A stretch of DNA of 20,305 bases, taken from the NCBI GenBank assembly GCA_030044325.1, contig JASHWA010000014.1:1-20305 (forward strand), given 5' to 3'. Below the pieces are notes generated by a model that searched no databases, was not told the DNA's origin, and was given only the letters and a program-made list of their open reading frames with translations. Position numbers and translations under genes: made by a program. Positions 7,439 to 14,764 of the stretch are shown in pieces. The stretch is from Bryobacteraceae bacterium. GTDB lineage: Bacteria > Acidobacteriota > Terriglobia > Bryobacterales > Bryobacteraceae. Position 1 is the first letter of the stretch; each line of letters opens with the position of its first letter.

Positions 7439-7624
7439 ATGGCGCTGACGAAGAGAGTCGCGGTCGTACTGCCGCCGACGTTGCGTCGACGGATGAAGAG
7501 CCTCGCCAAGAAGCGGAAAATAAGCTTCAGCGAACTTGTGCGGCAAGCCTGCGAGATTCGCTACGGCGGAGCGGCCGTCAGGGACCCACGGGACGATGAA
7601 GCGCCGCCGGCGGACCGATCGTGA
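7439..7624 (+). CDS. Small ribbon-helix-helix (CopG-like) protein
   Basis: This 61-residue protein starts at ATG 7439, eight bases after the Fe-S protein stop. Residues 5-42 fit a ribbon-helix-helix fold: a short strand (KRVAVVLPPTL), a basic helix (RRRMKSLAKKRK), and a second helix with the typical I-S-F-S-E-L-V-R-Q-A. Such proteins bind DNA as dimers and often act as antitoxins or small repressors. The tail (from about residue 43) is charged and disordered. A possible partner is the small ORF at 7701-7865, but it has no recognised toxin motif, so a toxin-antitoxin role is not supported. AGGGT sits directly before the ATG, too close to be an ideal ribosome site. Confidence 0.65.
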   Translation: MALTKRVAVVLPPTLRRRMKSLAKKRKISFSELVRQACEIRYGGAAVRDPRDDEAPPADRS

Positions 7625-7700
7625 CGCGCACCGGTGAGACGCTGTTCGTTGTGATGGCCAAGCTTATCGCAGGCTGCTCCCCGCCCCGGCCGCGGCGCCG

Positions 7701-7865
7701 ATGGACGGCGGACCGCTGCCTTCAACCAGCGACATCGTCGTCACCGGAAATGGCAGTGTTTGCGACGGACCGTATCAGGTGTGCCTGCAGAATGGGCGCA
7801 TCCTTCTTCCAGAGAAGATGTTCGAGCGACTGAAGACGTGGATCGAGGGGTCGAGTGGACGCTAG
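7701..7865 (+). CDS. Small hypothetical protein, possibly the end of a frameshifted gene
   Basis: ATG 7701 gives 54 residues, with GNGSVCDGPYQVCLQNGR followed by ILLPEKMFERLKTWIEG. The composition and codon use look coding: third positions are mostly G/C and there is an amphipathic end helix. The frame is already open from 7638 but offers no start there. The frame beginning at GTG 7621 overlaps the upstream stop (GTGA) and encodes a short hydrophobic stretch ending in LIAGCS, like a lipobox, before becoming Arg-rich nonsense near 7687. Joining the two frames around 7680-7700 would give a roughly 80-residue lipoprotein-like product, so a frameshift, natural or from sequencing, is possible. No function is recognised. 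It is convergent with sdhB, whose stop lies 6 bp away. Confidence 0.35.
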   Translation: MDGGPLPSTSDIVVTGNGSVCDGPYQVCLQNGRILLPEKMFERLKTWIEGSSGR

Positions 7866-7870
7866 CGGTC

Positions 7871-8617
7871 TCAGCGCGCGCGCCAGCTTGCTCCGATGAA
7901 ATCGTGATTCATACGCGCGATTACTTCGAGGCGAATTCCCTTCGGGCACACCGCTTCGCACTCGCCGATATTGGTGCACTGGCCGAACGATTCCGCGTTC
8001 ATCGTCTTGACCATCCGCAGCGCCCGCGAATCGCGTTCGGGCTGGCCTTGCGGAAGCAATCCCAGATGCGAAATTTTCGCGGCCGTGAACAACGACGCGC
8101 TCGCGTTCGGGCACGCGGCGACGCACGCTCCGCAGCCGATACACGCCGCAGCGTCCATGGCGCGATCCGAATCGTCTTTGGCGACCAGAATGTCATTGCC
8201 GTCGGGAGCACTGCCCGCGGGAATCGAAATATATCCGCCCGCCGCGATAATCCGATCGAACGCCGACCGATCGACCATCAAATCCTTCAGCACCGGAAAC
8301 GCGCGCGCGCGCCACGGCTCCAAAACCAGCTCCTCGCCGTCTCGAAAATGGCGCAGCGTGAGCTGGCAGACCGTCGTTTTCGGAAGCGGGCCGTGCGCAA
8401 TCCCGTTGATCATGAATCCGCACGATCCGCAAATCCCCTCCCGGCAATCGTGCTCGAACACCACCGGCTCTTCGCCCTTGAGAATCAGATCTTCGTTCAA
8501 CACGTCGAGCGCTTCCAGCATCGACATGTCGGGATTCAGATTCGCGTGCTCGTAGCGGACCATCCGTCCCGGCTTGTTTCGCGCGGGCTGGCGCCAGATG
8601 TGGAAGATGAGCTTCAT
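7871..8617 (-). CDS. sdhB: Succinate dehydrogenase/fumarate reductase iron-sulfur subunit
   Basis: A 248-residue subunit that carries electrons from the flavoprotein to the membrane subunit of respiratory complex II. The N-terminal ferredoxin domain has the 2Fe-2S ligands C58, C63, C66 and C84 (CREGICGSC...C). The C-terminal domain has C159-x2-C162-x2-C165 for the 4Fe-4S cluster, completed by C224. C169, C214 and C220 serve the 3Fe-4S cluster. Length and cysteine pattern fit the form found with a single-gene cytochrome b558 anchor. It is the last gene of sdhC-sdhA-sdhB. The start ATG at 8617 has no Shine-Dalgarno site because the 49-bp gap after sdhA is largely taken by a heptamer tandem repeat that ends at the ATG, so translation may depend on coupling to sdhA or on low structure. 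Confidence 0.95.
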   Translation of the reverse strand: MKLIFHIWRQPARNKPGRMVRYEHANLNPDMSMLEALDVLNEDLILKGEEPVVFEHDCREGICGSCGFMINGIAHGPLPKTTVCQLTLRHFRDGEELVLEPWRARAFPVLKDLMVDRSAFDRIIAAGGYISIPAGSAPDGNDILVAKDDSDRAMDAAACIGCGACVAACPNASASLFTAAKISHLGLLPQGQPERDSRALRMVKTMNAESFGQCTNIGECEAVCPKGIRLEVIARMNHDFIGASWRAR

Positions 8618-8648
8618 AGTGGTCAGTGGCCAGTGGCCAGTGGCCAGT
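8618..8648. repeat. Heptamer tandem repeat (GGCCAGT)n before sdhB
   Basis: On plus: AGT, then GGTCAGT (8621-8627), then three perfect GGCCAGT units (8628-8648). On the coding (minus) strand this is ACTGGCC repeated and ends directly against the sdhB ATG. It fills the place where a ribosome-binding site should be. Short seven-base repeats of this kind can change length by slippage. Confidence 0.85.
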
Positions 8649-8666
8649 AAAGTCGCGACGGGTTCC

Positions 8667-10580
8667 TCATTTGTAACTCCTCTGCGACGGATGCACGTAT
8701 TCGAACATCAGCGGCTCTTTGTGCAGCACCGGCGGCTGATCCGGACCCGCATATTCCCACGCCGCGACGTAGCTGAAGCGCTGGTCATCGCGCAGGGCTT
8801 CGCCGTCCGCGGTCTGATGCTCTTCCCGAAAATGCCCGCCGCAGGATTCGTCGCGATCGAGCGCGTCGAGGCACATCAATTCCGCCAGCTCGAAGAAATC
8901 CGCCACGCGCCCGGCTTTTTCAAGCGACTGATTGATCTCCTCCGCCGCTCCCAGCACCTTCACGTCGCGCCAATATTCCTCACGCAACGCGCGGATCTTT
9001 CCGAGCGCTTCCGTCAAGGCCGCCGCGTTTCGCGACATCCCGCAATCGTCCCAAACGATTTTCCCCAGCTCGCGATGGAACGAATCCACCGTGCGAGATC
9101 CCTTCGCGTTCAGCAATCGCCGCGTCCGCTGCGCCACTTGGTCCTGAACCGCCAGAAATTCGGCCTGCGCCGGCTCGACTTTTTCGAACCTTTCGCTCGC
9201 CAGATAATTGCCGATGGTGTAGGGAACGATGAAATAGCCGTCTGACAAACCCTGCATCAGCGCGCTCGCGCCCAGGCGATTGGCGCCGTGATCGGAAAAA
9301 TTCGCCTCGCCGATCACGAACAGGCCGGGGATGGTCGACATCAACTGATAATCGACCCACAATCCACCCATGGTGTAGTGAATCGCGGGATAAATGCGCA
9401 TGGGCACTTTGTACGGATCTTCATCGGTGATGCGCTCATACATCTCGAAAAGATTTCCGTAGCGCTCCTCGATCACGGCGCGCCCCAGGCGCTTGATCGC
9501 GTCGGCGAAATCGAGATACACTCCCAGGCCGTGCTCGCCCACGCCGCGGCCTTCATCGCACACCGCTTTGGCGTTGCGAGAAGCGACGTCGCGCGGCACC
9601 AGGTTTCCGAAGCTCGGATAACGCCGCTCCAGATAATAATCGCGCTCGGCTTCGGGGATCTCGTTGGGCGCGCGCTTGTCGCCCTTGGCGAGCGGAACCC
9701 AGATGCGCCCGTCGTTGCGCAGCGATTCCGACATCAGCGTCAGCTTGGACTGATAATTCCCGCTCACCGGAATGCAGGTGGGATGAATCTGCGTGAAGCA
9801 GGGATTGGCGAAGGCCGCGCCGCGCTTGTAGGCTCGCCAGATCGCGGTACAATTCGATCCCTTCGCGTTGGTCGAAAGATAATACACGTTGCCGTAGCCG
9901 CCGGTGCCGAGCACCACCGCGTCGGCCGCATGTGATTCAATCGCCCCCGTCACCAGATCGCGCGTGACGATCCCGCGCGCGCGTCCGTTCACCACCACCA
10001 GGTCGAGCATCTCCGCGCGCGGCATCATCTTCACGCGCCCCGCGTCCACCTGCCGCTCCAGCGCCTGATACGCGCCCAGCAAAAGCTGCTGTCCGGTCTG
10101 CCCGCGAGCATAGAACGTTCGCGAAACCTGCGCGCCGCCGAAACTTCGATTGGCCAGCGTTCCGCCGTATTCCCGCGCAAACGGGACCCCCTGGGCCACG
10201 CACTGATCGATAATGTTCACGCTGATCTGCGCCAGGCGATAAACGTTGGCTTCGCGCGCCCGGAAATCGCCGCCCTTCACCGTGTCGTAGAACAGCCGGT
10301 AAATGCTGTCGCCGTCGTTCTGATAATTTTTCGCCGCGTTGATTCCGCCCTGCGCCGCAATCGAATGCGCGCGCCGCGGCGAATCCTGGAAGCAAAAACA
10401 TTTGACGTTGTAGCCCAGCTCGGCCAGCGTGGCCGCCGCCGAAGCCCCGGCCAGTCCGCTGCCCACCACGATGATTTCGTACTTGCGCTTGTTGGCCGGA
10501 TTCACCAGCTTCATTTCGAACTTGGCTTTGTCCCACGCCTTGTCAATCGGCCCGCTGGGGATTCTCGCGTCGAGATTCAT
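8667..10580 (-). CDS. sdhA: Succinate dehydrogenase/fumarate reductase flavoprotein subunit
   Basis: This 637-residue catalytic subunit oxidises succinate to fumarate (or the reverse) at the membrane face. The FAD-binding GSGLAGASAA lies at about 40-49. H72 in RRAHSIAAQGGINAA is the expected covalent FAD attachment site. Substrate-site segments follow: RSFGGAQVSRTFYARGQTG, FTQIHPTCIPV, HYTMGGLWVDYQ and GANRLGASALMQGLSDGYF. The long insert and overall length (over 620 residues) match the class paired with a single cytochrome b558 subunit, as in Bacteroidota, Bacillus and many acidobacteria, not the shorter proteobacterial type. The start at 10580 lies 6 bp after the sdhC stop, so translation is probably coupled. 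No Shine-Dalgarno motif is obvious. Confidence 0.95.
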   Translation of the reverse strand: MNLDARIPSGPIDKAWDKAKFEMKLVNPANKRKYEIIVVGSGLAGASAAATLAELGYNVKCFCFQDSPRRAHSIAAQGGINAAKNYQNDGDSIYRLFYDTVKGGDFRAREANVYRLAQISVNIIDQCVAQGVPFAREYGGTLANRSFGGAQVSRTFYARGQTGQQLLLGAYQALERQVDAGRVKMMPRAEMLDLVVVNGRARGIVTRDLVTGAIESHAADAVVLGTGGYGNVYYLSTNAKGSNCTAIWRAYKRGAAFANPCFTQIHPTCIPVSGNYQSKLTLMSESLRNDGRIWVPLAKGDKRAPNEIPEAERDYYLERRYPSFGNLVPRDVASRNAKAVCDEGRGVGEHGLGVYLDFADAIKRLGRAVIEERYGNLFEMYERITDEDPYKVPMRIYPAIHYTMGGLWVDYQLMSTIPGLFVIGEANFSDHGANRLGASALMQGLSDGYFIVPYTIGNYLASERFEKVEPAQAEFLAVQDQVAQRTRRLLNAKGSRTVDSFHRELGKIVWDDCGMSRNAAALTEALGKIRALREEYWRDVKVLGAAEEINQSLEKAGRVADFFELAELMCLDALDRDESCGGHFREEHQTADGEALRDDQRFSYVAAWEYAGPDQPPVLHKEPLMFEYVHPSQRSYK

Positions 10581-10586
10581 GGGTAT

Positions 10587-11282
10587 CTAGAGGACTTGCG
10601 GGATCAGGCCCGTCAGCACCGCGAGCGGAATCGAGCTGAAGCCGAAAAAGACGAACAGCGCGATGATCGACGCCGCGCGCTTGATCCTGGGCATGTGCCG
10701 CGGATGATTGAAGCCGAGCGACTGAAACAGGCTCCACAGCCCATGCCGCAGGTGCAGGCACAAAAGCCCCATCGCGATGACGTAGAAAATCGTAACCGCG
10801 GGGACTTTGAACCCCTGGATCACGTTGCCGTAAGCGTCGAACTCGTGATACGGCGTGCCTCCCACGCCGAAAGTGAACTCCATCAGGTGATAGACGACGA
10901 AAGCCGCGATAATCGGCCCGCTCCAGTACATCGTGCGCGAAGCGTAGCTGGAGCCCGCGGGCGTGCGTTTCGCGTAGCCGATGGGCCGCGCTTCGCTCTT
11001 GACCACGGCGAGTTGCAGGGAGCTCCAGATGTGCAGGGTCACGCAAACGAGCAGGATCGCGCGCACCGGCCACAGCAGCTCGGGAAGATGGCGCAGCGTT
11101 CGCGCGTAGCCGTTGAACTGGTCCGGCCCGAGGAAAATTTGCAGATTGCCGATCAGGTGGCCGATGACGAATAGCGCCAGAATGATACCGCTCGCGGCCA
11201 TCACGGCTTTCTTGCCGATGGTGGTGTTCCAGAATCGCAGAACGCGGACGGGCGCCGCGATTCCGGGGGCTGCTGCGCTCAT
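10587..11282 (-). CDS. sdhC: Succinate dehydrogenase cytochrome b558 subunit
   Basis: The 231-residue membrane anchor has five predicted helices (about 26-46, 73-93, 121-140, 162-182, 204-224). Histidines inside or next to helices 1-4 (H42, H84, H132, H177, H180) supply the likely ligands for two b hemes. This single-subunit five-helix type replaces the SdhC/SdhD pair and passes electrons from SdhB to quinone. It is the first gene of sdhCAB. A TATGAT hexamer on the minus strand (11302-11307) is a possible -10. The only purine-rich GGAGG (11297-11301) lies 14 nt before the ATG, which is too far for a normal ribosome site. Confidence 0.93.
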   Translation of the reverse strand: MSAAAPGIAAPVRVLRFWNTTIGKKAVMAASGIILALFVIGHLIGNLQIFLGPDQFNGYARTLRHLPELLWPVRAILLVCVTLHIWSSLQLAVVKSEARPIGYAKRTPAGSSYASRTMYWSGPIIAAFVVYHLMEFTFGVGGTPYHEFDAYGNVIQGFKVPAVTIFYVIAMGLLCLHLRHGLWSLFQSLGFNHPRHMPRIKRAASIIALFVFFGFSSIPLAVLTGLIPQVL

Positions 11283-11319
11283 TTAAGAGGAACCAACCTC
11301 CATCATAAACCGAATTAAC

Positions 11320-11360
11320 CCGCGAATGAACACGGATGCGCGAATCGCGTTCATTCGCGG
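11320..11360. repeat. Perfect 12-bp inverted repeat between the GT-C-like gene and sdhC
   Basis: CCGCGAATGAAC (11320-11331) and GTTCATTCGCGG (11349-11360) are exact reverse complements around a 17-base spacer, which itself holds a CGCG-AAT-CGCG hairpin. The right arm ends directly at the stop codon of the GT-C-like membrane-protein gene. There is no T run on either side, so a standard intrinsic terminator is not indicated. It could be a transcript-end stabiliser, an operator for the sdh promoter or a copy of a dispersed repeat. Confidence 0.75.
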
Positions 11361-12701
11361 CTATCTCAAAAACGGCGGATCGCTCCAGTCCCAGTTGCGC
11401 TCCGGATGCTGATCGATATCCGCCGGCTTTACGTTCCACTCGTATACCGCCCCCGACCATCCCCCGCGCAGATGCATCGCGAATCCGATCAGCGCAAGCG
11501 TCACGAACGCCGTTCGCACGCCGCGGGAAAGACCCGTCCAATCCCGAAAATAAGGAATCAGAAACAGCACGAAAACCGGCGTCAGATCGGTGAAAAAGCG
11601 CGGCCCGTAGCTGTCGCCGGCCCACCAGTTGGCGATGTAGGCCGAAACCGCGAACCAATGCAACACCACCAGAGCGGTCAGCCAGGGCGCAATCGGCGCG
11701 CGCCATTTCCGCCGGATCATGCTCCACGCCGCGAACAGAAAAACCGGCGTGTAAACAAACAGTCCGCGCGACGGGCTGATCACGTTGCCCGCCAGGTCCA
11801 TCCCCAGCCTCGGCCAGTAGCGCGGCAAAAATCCGTCGAGCTGCGTGTGATAATACGGCGACAAAATCGCGTGATAAATGGATTCGTTGTAGGCGACAAA
11901 CGCAATCGCCACCGGCGCGGCGGCCAGCAAAAAACCCGGTAACTGCCGGCCATGCCTCACCGCCACGTACAACGTGAAAATCAGCACGAACAGCGAATCG
12001 GTCGGCCGGACCGTGTAGGCCAGCGCGACCGGCAATCCCGCCCACGCAGCCATCGCCGGCCGCTGTTCGGCGCCGAGCAGCAAGTAAATAATGATGGTCA
12101 ACAGCAGCATCGACGGCGTGTGCTGCCATAACGCGCGCCCCGCGACGCTGTATGCCGAAGTCGCCAGCGCGAACAGCAACGCCAGCCACACCGCTCGCCG
12201 GCCGGGCAGAAATCGAAGCGCGATGAAATACATCATCACCGCCGATGCCGCCAGCAGCGCCGATGCGCACTGTTCTTCGATGATCGGATGCGCGATGTCG
12301 TAATCGGCGCGCAAGAATCCCGCGATCACCGCGTTCGAGGAATGAAAATGCGCCATCAGCGGACGCGCCGCGCGCAGCACTTCCACCGCCGCGACGATCA
12401 GCGGAGTCTCCAAAACCGGCCCGCCAATGGGATAGCTGTTATACCAGTGCCCGTCGCACGACGCGACGTGTGTGCGCACATGCCCCGCCTGGTCCACGCA
12501 TTCGAGCGCATATTCTTCCGGAAAAATCGCGCGCGGATATGCGTCGAGCCTGGTCGCGCCGTGATCCCACAGGCTCATCGCGATATACACGTTCCAGCGC
12601 GAATCGAAAGATGTCGCGACAGGGCTGAGTCCGGAGAAAAAATACACGCCCGCAAACAGCAGCGCCGGCGCGCGCCAATTGTGCGATCCTCGAAGAATCA
12701 T
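11361..12701 (-). CDS. Polytopic membrane protein, GT-C glycosyltransferase-like
   Basis: The frame is open to 12773, but ATG 12701 gives the best protein: 446 residues with the first helix at about 10-30 (APALLFAGVYFFSG). The product has roughly 10-11 hydrophobic helices and a large first non-cytoplasmic loop with acidic and aromatic residues (FDSRWNVYIAMSLWDHGATRLD). This layout is typical of GT-C or PMT-like glycosyltransferases that use lipid-linked sugars. The usual Asp/Glu pair is not clear enough for a family call. The C-terminus (NWDWSDPPFLR) is hydrophilic. The start codon overlaps the start codon of the divergent peptidase gene at the CATG of 12699-12702, and no Shine-Dalgarno is present. 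A transporter or an unrelated membrane family remains possible. Confidence 0.65.
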   Translation of the reverse strand: MILRGSHNWRAPALLFAGVYFFSGLSPVATSFDSRWNVYIAMSLWDHGATRLDAYPRAIFPEEYALECVDQAGHVRTHVASCDGHWYNSYPIGGPVLETPLIVAAVEVLRAARPLMAHFHSSNAVIAGFLRADYDIAHPIIEEQCASALLAASAVMMYFIALRFLPGRRAVWLALLFALATSAYSVAGRALWQHTPSMLLLTIIIYLLLGAEQRPAMAAWAGLPVALAYTVRPTDSLFVLIFTLYVAVRHGRQLPGFLLAAAPVAIAFVAYNESIYHAILSPYYHTQLDGFLPRYWPRLGMDLAGNVISPSRGLFVYTPVFLFAAWSMIRRKWRAPIAPWLTALVVLHWFAVSAYIANWWAGDSYGPRFFTDLTPVFVLFLIPYFRDWTGLSRGVRTAFVTLALIGFAMHLRGGWSGAVYEWNVKPADIDQHPERNWDWSDPPFLR

Positions 12702-14139
12702 GGCGTGGCGCGGGGCGCTCTGGTTCGCGGCTTCGGCGTTATTGTGCGCGGCCACAGACCTCGAACATCGCATTGATGCGCTCGCCGATGCAAGTGGACC
12801 GGTCGCGCGCGGATTCTACGGCATCCACGTAGTCGAGATCGCCAGCGGCAAGACGATTTATCACCGCAACGAAGACAAGCTGTTTCAGCCGGCCTCGAAC
12901 ATGAAGCTGTTCACCTCCGCGCTGGCGCTCACGCGGCTCGGTCCCGACTATCGTTTCACCACGCAGGTGGTGCGCGAGCCTTCGGGCGACCTGGCGCTCA
13001 CCGGCAGCGGCGACCCCTCCCTTTCCGGCCGCGCGTTTCCGTACCAAAAGGATGCGCCCGCGCAGCCGGGACTCGCGGCCATCGAACAGCTCGCCGATCA
13101 GATCGTCGCGAGCGGCGTCCGATCGGTCGATGGCGACATCGCGGGCGATGACCGCCTGTATCCCTGGGCGCCCTACGCACCCACCTGGACGCAGGACGAC
13201 GCGCTGCGCGATTTCGGCGCCCCGGTGAGCGCGCTGACCGTCAACGAGAACACGGTTTCGCTCACCATCCACGCGGGCGCGCAGCCCGGCGACGATGCGC
13301 AGGTGACCGTCGATCCGCCCCTCGAATATTTTTCGATCGATAATCGGGTGGCGACGGTGGGGCGCGGCGTTGAGCCGAAGATTCGCATGTCGCGGCCGGC
13401 GGGTTCGCGCCAGATTCTGCTGTGGGGCAGCCTCCCGGCCGGCGGCGCGGTGCGCGAATCGGTCGCCATCGACGATCCCGCCTATTACGCCGCCTGCGCG
13501 CTGTACGATGCCTTGCTGCGCCGGGGCGTGACCATTCGCGGCCGCCCCGTCGCCCGGCACCGCACCACATCCGACGATTATCCGGTAACGCTCGGGACCG
13601 TGGTCGCGTCGCGAACCTCGCCGCCGCTCGAAGATCTGTTGCAGGTGATGGATAAGGTCAGCCAGAATCTCTTCGCCGAGCTGATGCTGCGCGAAGTGGG
13701 CCGCGTCACCCGCCACCAGGGCACGCGCGAAGCCGGTCTCGAAGAAATGGGCGCGATGCTGCACGAAATCGGCGCGGCCAAAGACGAAGCGCGATTGGAG
13801 GACGGCTCCGGTTTGTCGCGCGGCGCCATGGTCACGCCGCGGGCCATCACGCGCCTGCTGGTGTATCTCGACGCTTCCAAATATCGCGACGCCTGGATGT
13901 CGCTGCTTCCGGTGGGAGGAGAAGACGGAACGCTTTCGCATCGTCTGTGCTGCATGTCGGACGGCAAGGGGATTCGCGCCAAAACCGGCTCGCTCAGCCG
14001 CGCCCTGGCGCTCTCCGGTTACGCCGACAGCAAAACCCATGGCCTGCTCGCATTTTCGATTCTGGTCAACGATTATTCCGCGCCCCAGCGCGAAGTGCGC
14101 GCCTGGATTGATAAAATAGCAATGTCGCTACTCGAGTGA
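12700..14139 (+). CDS. dacB: D-alanyl-D-alanine carboxypeptidase/endopeptidase, PBP4 (peptidase S13) family
   Basis: ATG 12700 is chosen because it starts a good signal peptide (MAWRGALWFAASALLCAA); a TTG at 12679 is in frame but adds a charged stretch. The 479-residue product has all three penicillin-binding motifs: S66-N-M-K69 (nucleophile and base), S321-Q-N323, and K428-T-G430. The large insert between the first two motifs is typical of the S13 family. Such enzymes trim the D-Ala from, or cut cross-links in, peptidoglycan in the periplasm. The FmdB gene starts 3 bp downstream and is probably cotranscribed. The divergent membrane-protein gene shares the start-codon region, so the promoter must lie inside that gene. 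Confidence 0.9.
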   Translation: MAWRGALWFAASALLCAATDLEHRIDALADASGPVARGFYGIHVVEIASGKTIYHRNEDKLFQPASNMKLFTSALALTRLGPDYRFTTQVVREPSGDLALTGSGDPSLSGRAFPYQKDAPAQPGLAAIEQLADQIVASGVRSVDGDIAGDDRLYPWAPYAPTWTQDDALRDFGAPVSALTVNENTVSLTIHAGAQPGDDAQVTVDPPLEYFSIDNRVATVGRGVEPKIRMSRPAGSRQILLWGSLPAGGAVRESVAIDDPAYYAACALYDALLRRGVTIRGRPVARHRTTSDDYPVTLGTVVASRTSPPLEDLLQVMDKVSQNLFAELMLREVGRVTRHQGTREAGLEEMGAMLHEIGAAKDEARLEDGSGLSRGAMVTPRAITRLLVYLDASKYRDAWMSLLPVGGEDGTLSHRLCCMSDGKGIRAKTGSLSRALALSGYADSKTHGLLAFSILVNDYSAPQREVRAWIDKIAMSLLE

Positions 14140-14142
14140 ATT

Positions 14143-14361
14143 ATGCCCATCTTTGAATATCTGTGCGATGACTGCGGAACCAAGTTCGAAAAGCTGGTGC
14201 GCCGCGCCGACGACCAGGTCTTGTGTCCGCACTGCGGAGAAACGCATCTGAAGGTGCAGTTTTCCACCTTTTCGGCGCATGCCAACGGCCGCTCGGAGCA
14301 GGCCCTGCCGTCCTGCCCCGGCGGAATGTGCCGGACTCCGGACATCTGCGGCCGGAACTGA
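14143..14361 (+). CDS. FmdB-family zinc ribbon protein
   Basis: A 72-residue protein beginning MPIFEYLCDDCG, the signature of the FmdB/CxxC zinc-ribbon family. The metal site is C8-x2-C11 and C28-x2-C31. An extra Cys cluster at the end (C58, C63, C69 in CPGGMCRTPDICG) is often seen in longer family members and could bind a second metal. The biochemical role of the family is not settled, although it has been linked to regulation of formamidase and similar genes. GAG about nine bases before the ATG overlaps the end of dacB, which points to coupled expression. Confidence 0.85.
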   Translation: MPIFEYLCDDCGTKFEKLVRRADDQVLCPHCGETHLKVQFSTFSAHANGRSEQALPSCPGGMCRTPDICGRN

Positions 14362-14404
14362 CTGCGCTCGACAGCCGCCGGCCGTCACGCTGCGGTTTGC
14401 CGTT

Positions 14405-14761
14405 TTAATCCCGCGTGGTCATTTTCCCGATCGCCTCCGCCAGCATCTTCGGCGCGTAAGGCTTGAGCAGAAACGCCGTGTGTTTCGATCGCGGCTCGTA
14501 CGGATACCCGCTCGAAATGATCGCGCGCAGCCGCGGATTGCGCGCCCGCATGCGCTCGACCATCTCCTCGCCGGAAATCGAGGGGAACGACAGATCGGTC
14601 AGCACCAGCGCGAACTCTTCCGGATTGCGCTCGAAGATTTCCAGCGCCTCTTCGGGCGACCCGCAAGCCTCCGCCAGGTAACCCAGCCGCTCCAGATATT
14701 TTTTCAGCAGATCGAGCAGCGCCGGCTCGTCATCCACCAGGAGCAGGCGCGCGCCGGGCAT
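14405..14761 (-). CDS. Stand-alone response-regulator receiver domain
   Basis: The 118-residue protein is a single CheY-like receiver. It has the acidic pair D10-D11, the phospho-acceptor D56 in LTDLSFP, the Ser at 83-84 (IISSGYP) in the Thr/Ser switch position and K100 in LLKPY. There is no output domain, so it must act by protein contact or in a phosphorelay. The segment FPSISGEEMVERMRARNP fits receivers that follow hybrid histidine kinases. It starts 3 bp after the stop of the outer-membrane protein gene, so the two are probably one transcript. No kinase gene is in the window. Confidence 0.88.
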   Translation of the reverse strand: MPGARLLLVDDEPALLDLLKKYLERLGYLAEACGSPEEALEIFERNPEEFALVLTDLSFPSISGEEMVERMRARNPRLRAIISSGYPYEPRSKHTAFLLKPYAPKMLAEAIGKMTTRD

Positions 14762-14764
14762 CGA

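Noticed and set aside
10543..12270. 575-residue minus-strand ORF across sdhC and the GT-C-like gene
   Set aside because: It overlaps two recognisable genes on the same strand in another frame and has no domain pattern of its own.
12739..14040. 433-residue minus-strand ORF
   Set aside because: Antisense shadow of the PBP4-type gene, which has all three catalytic motifs.
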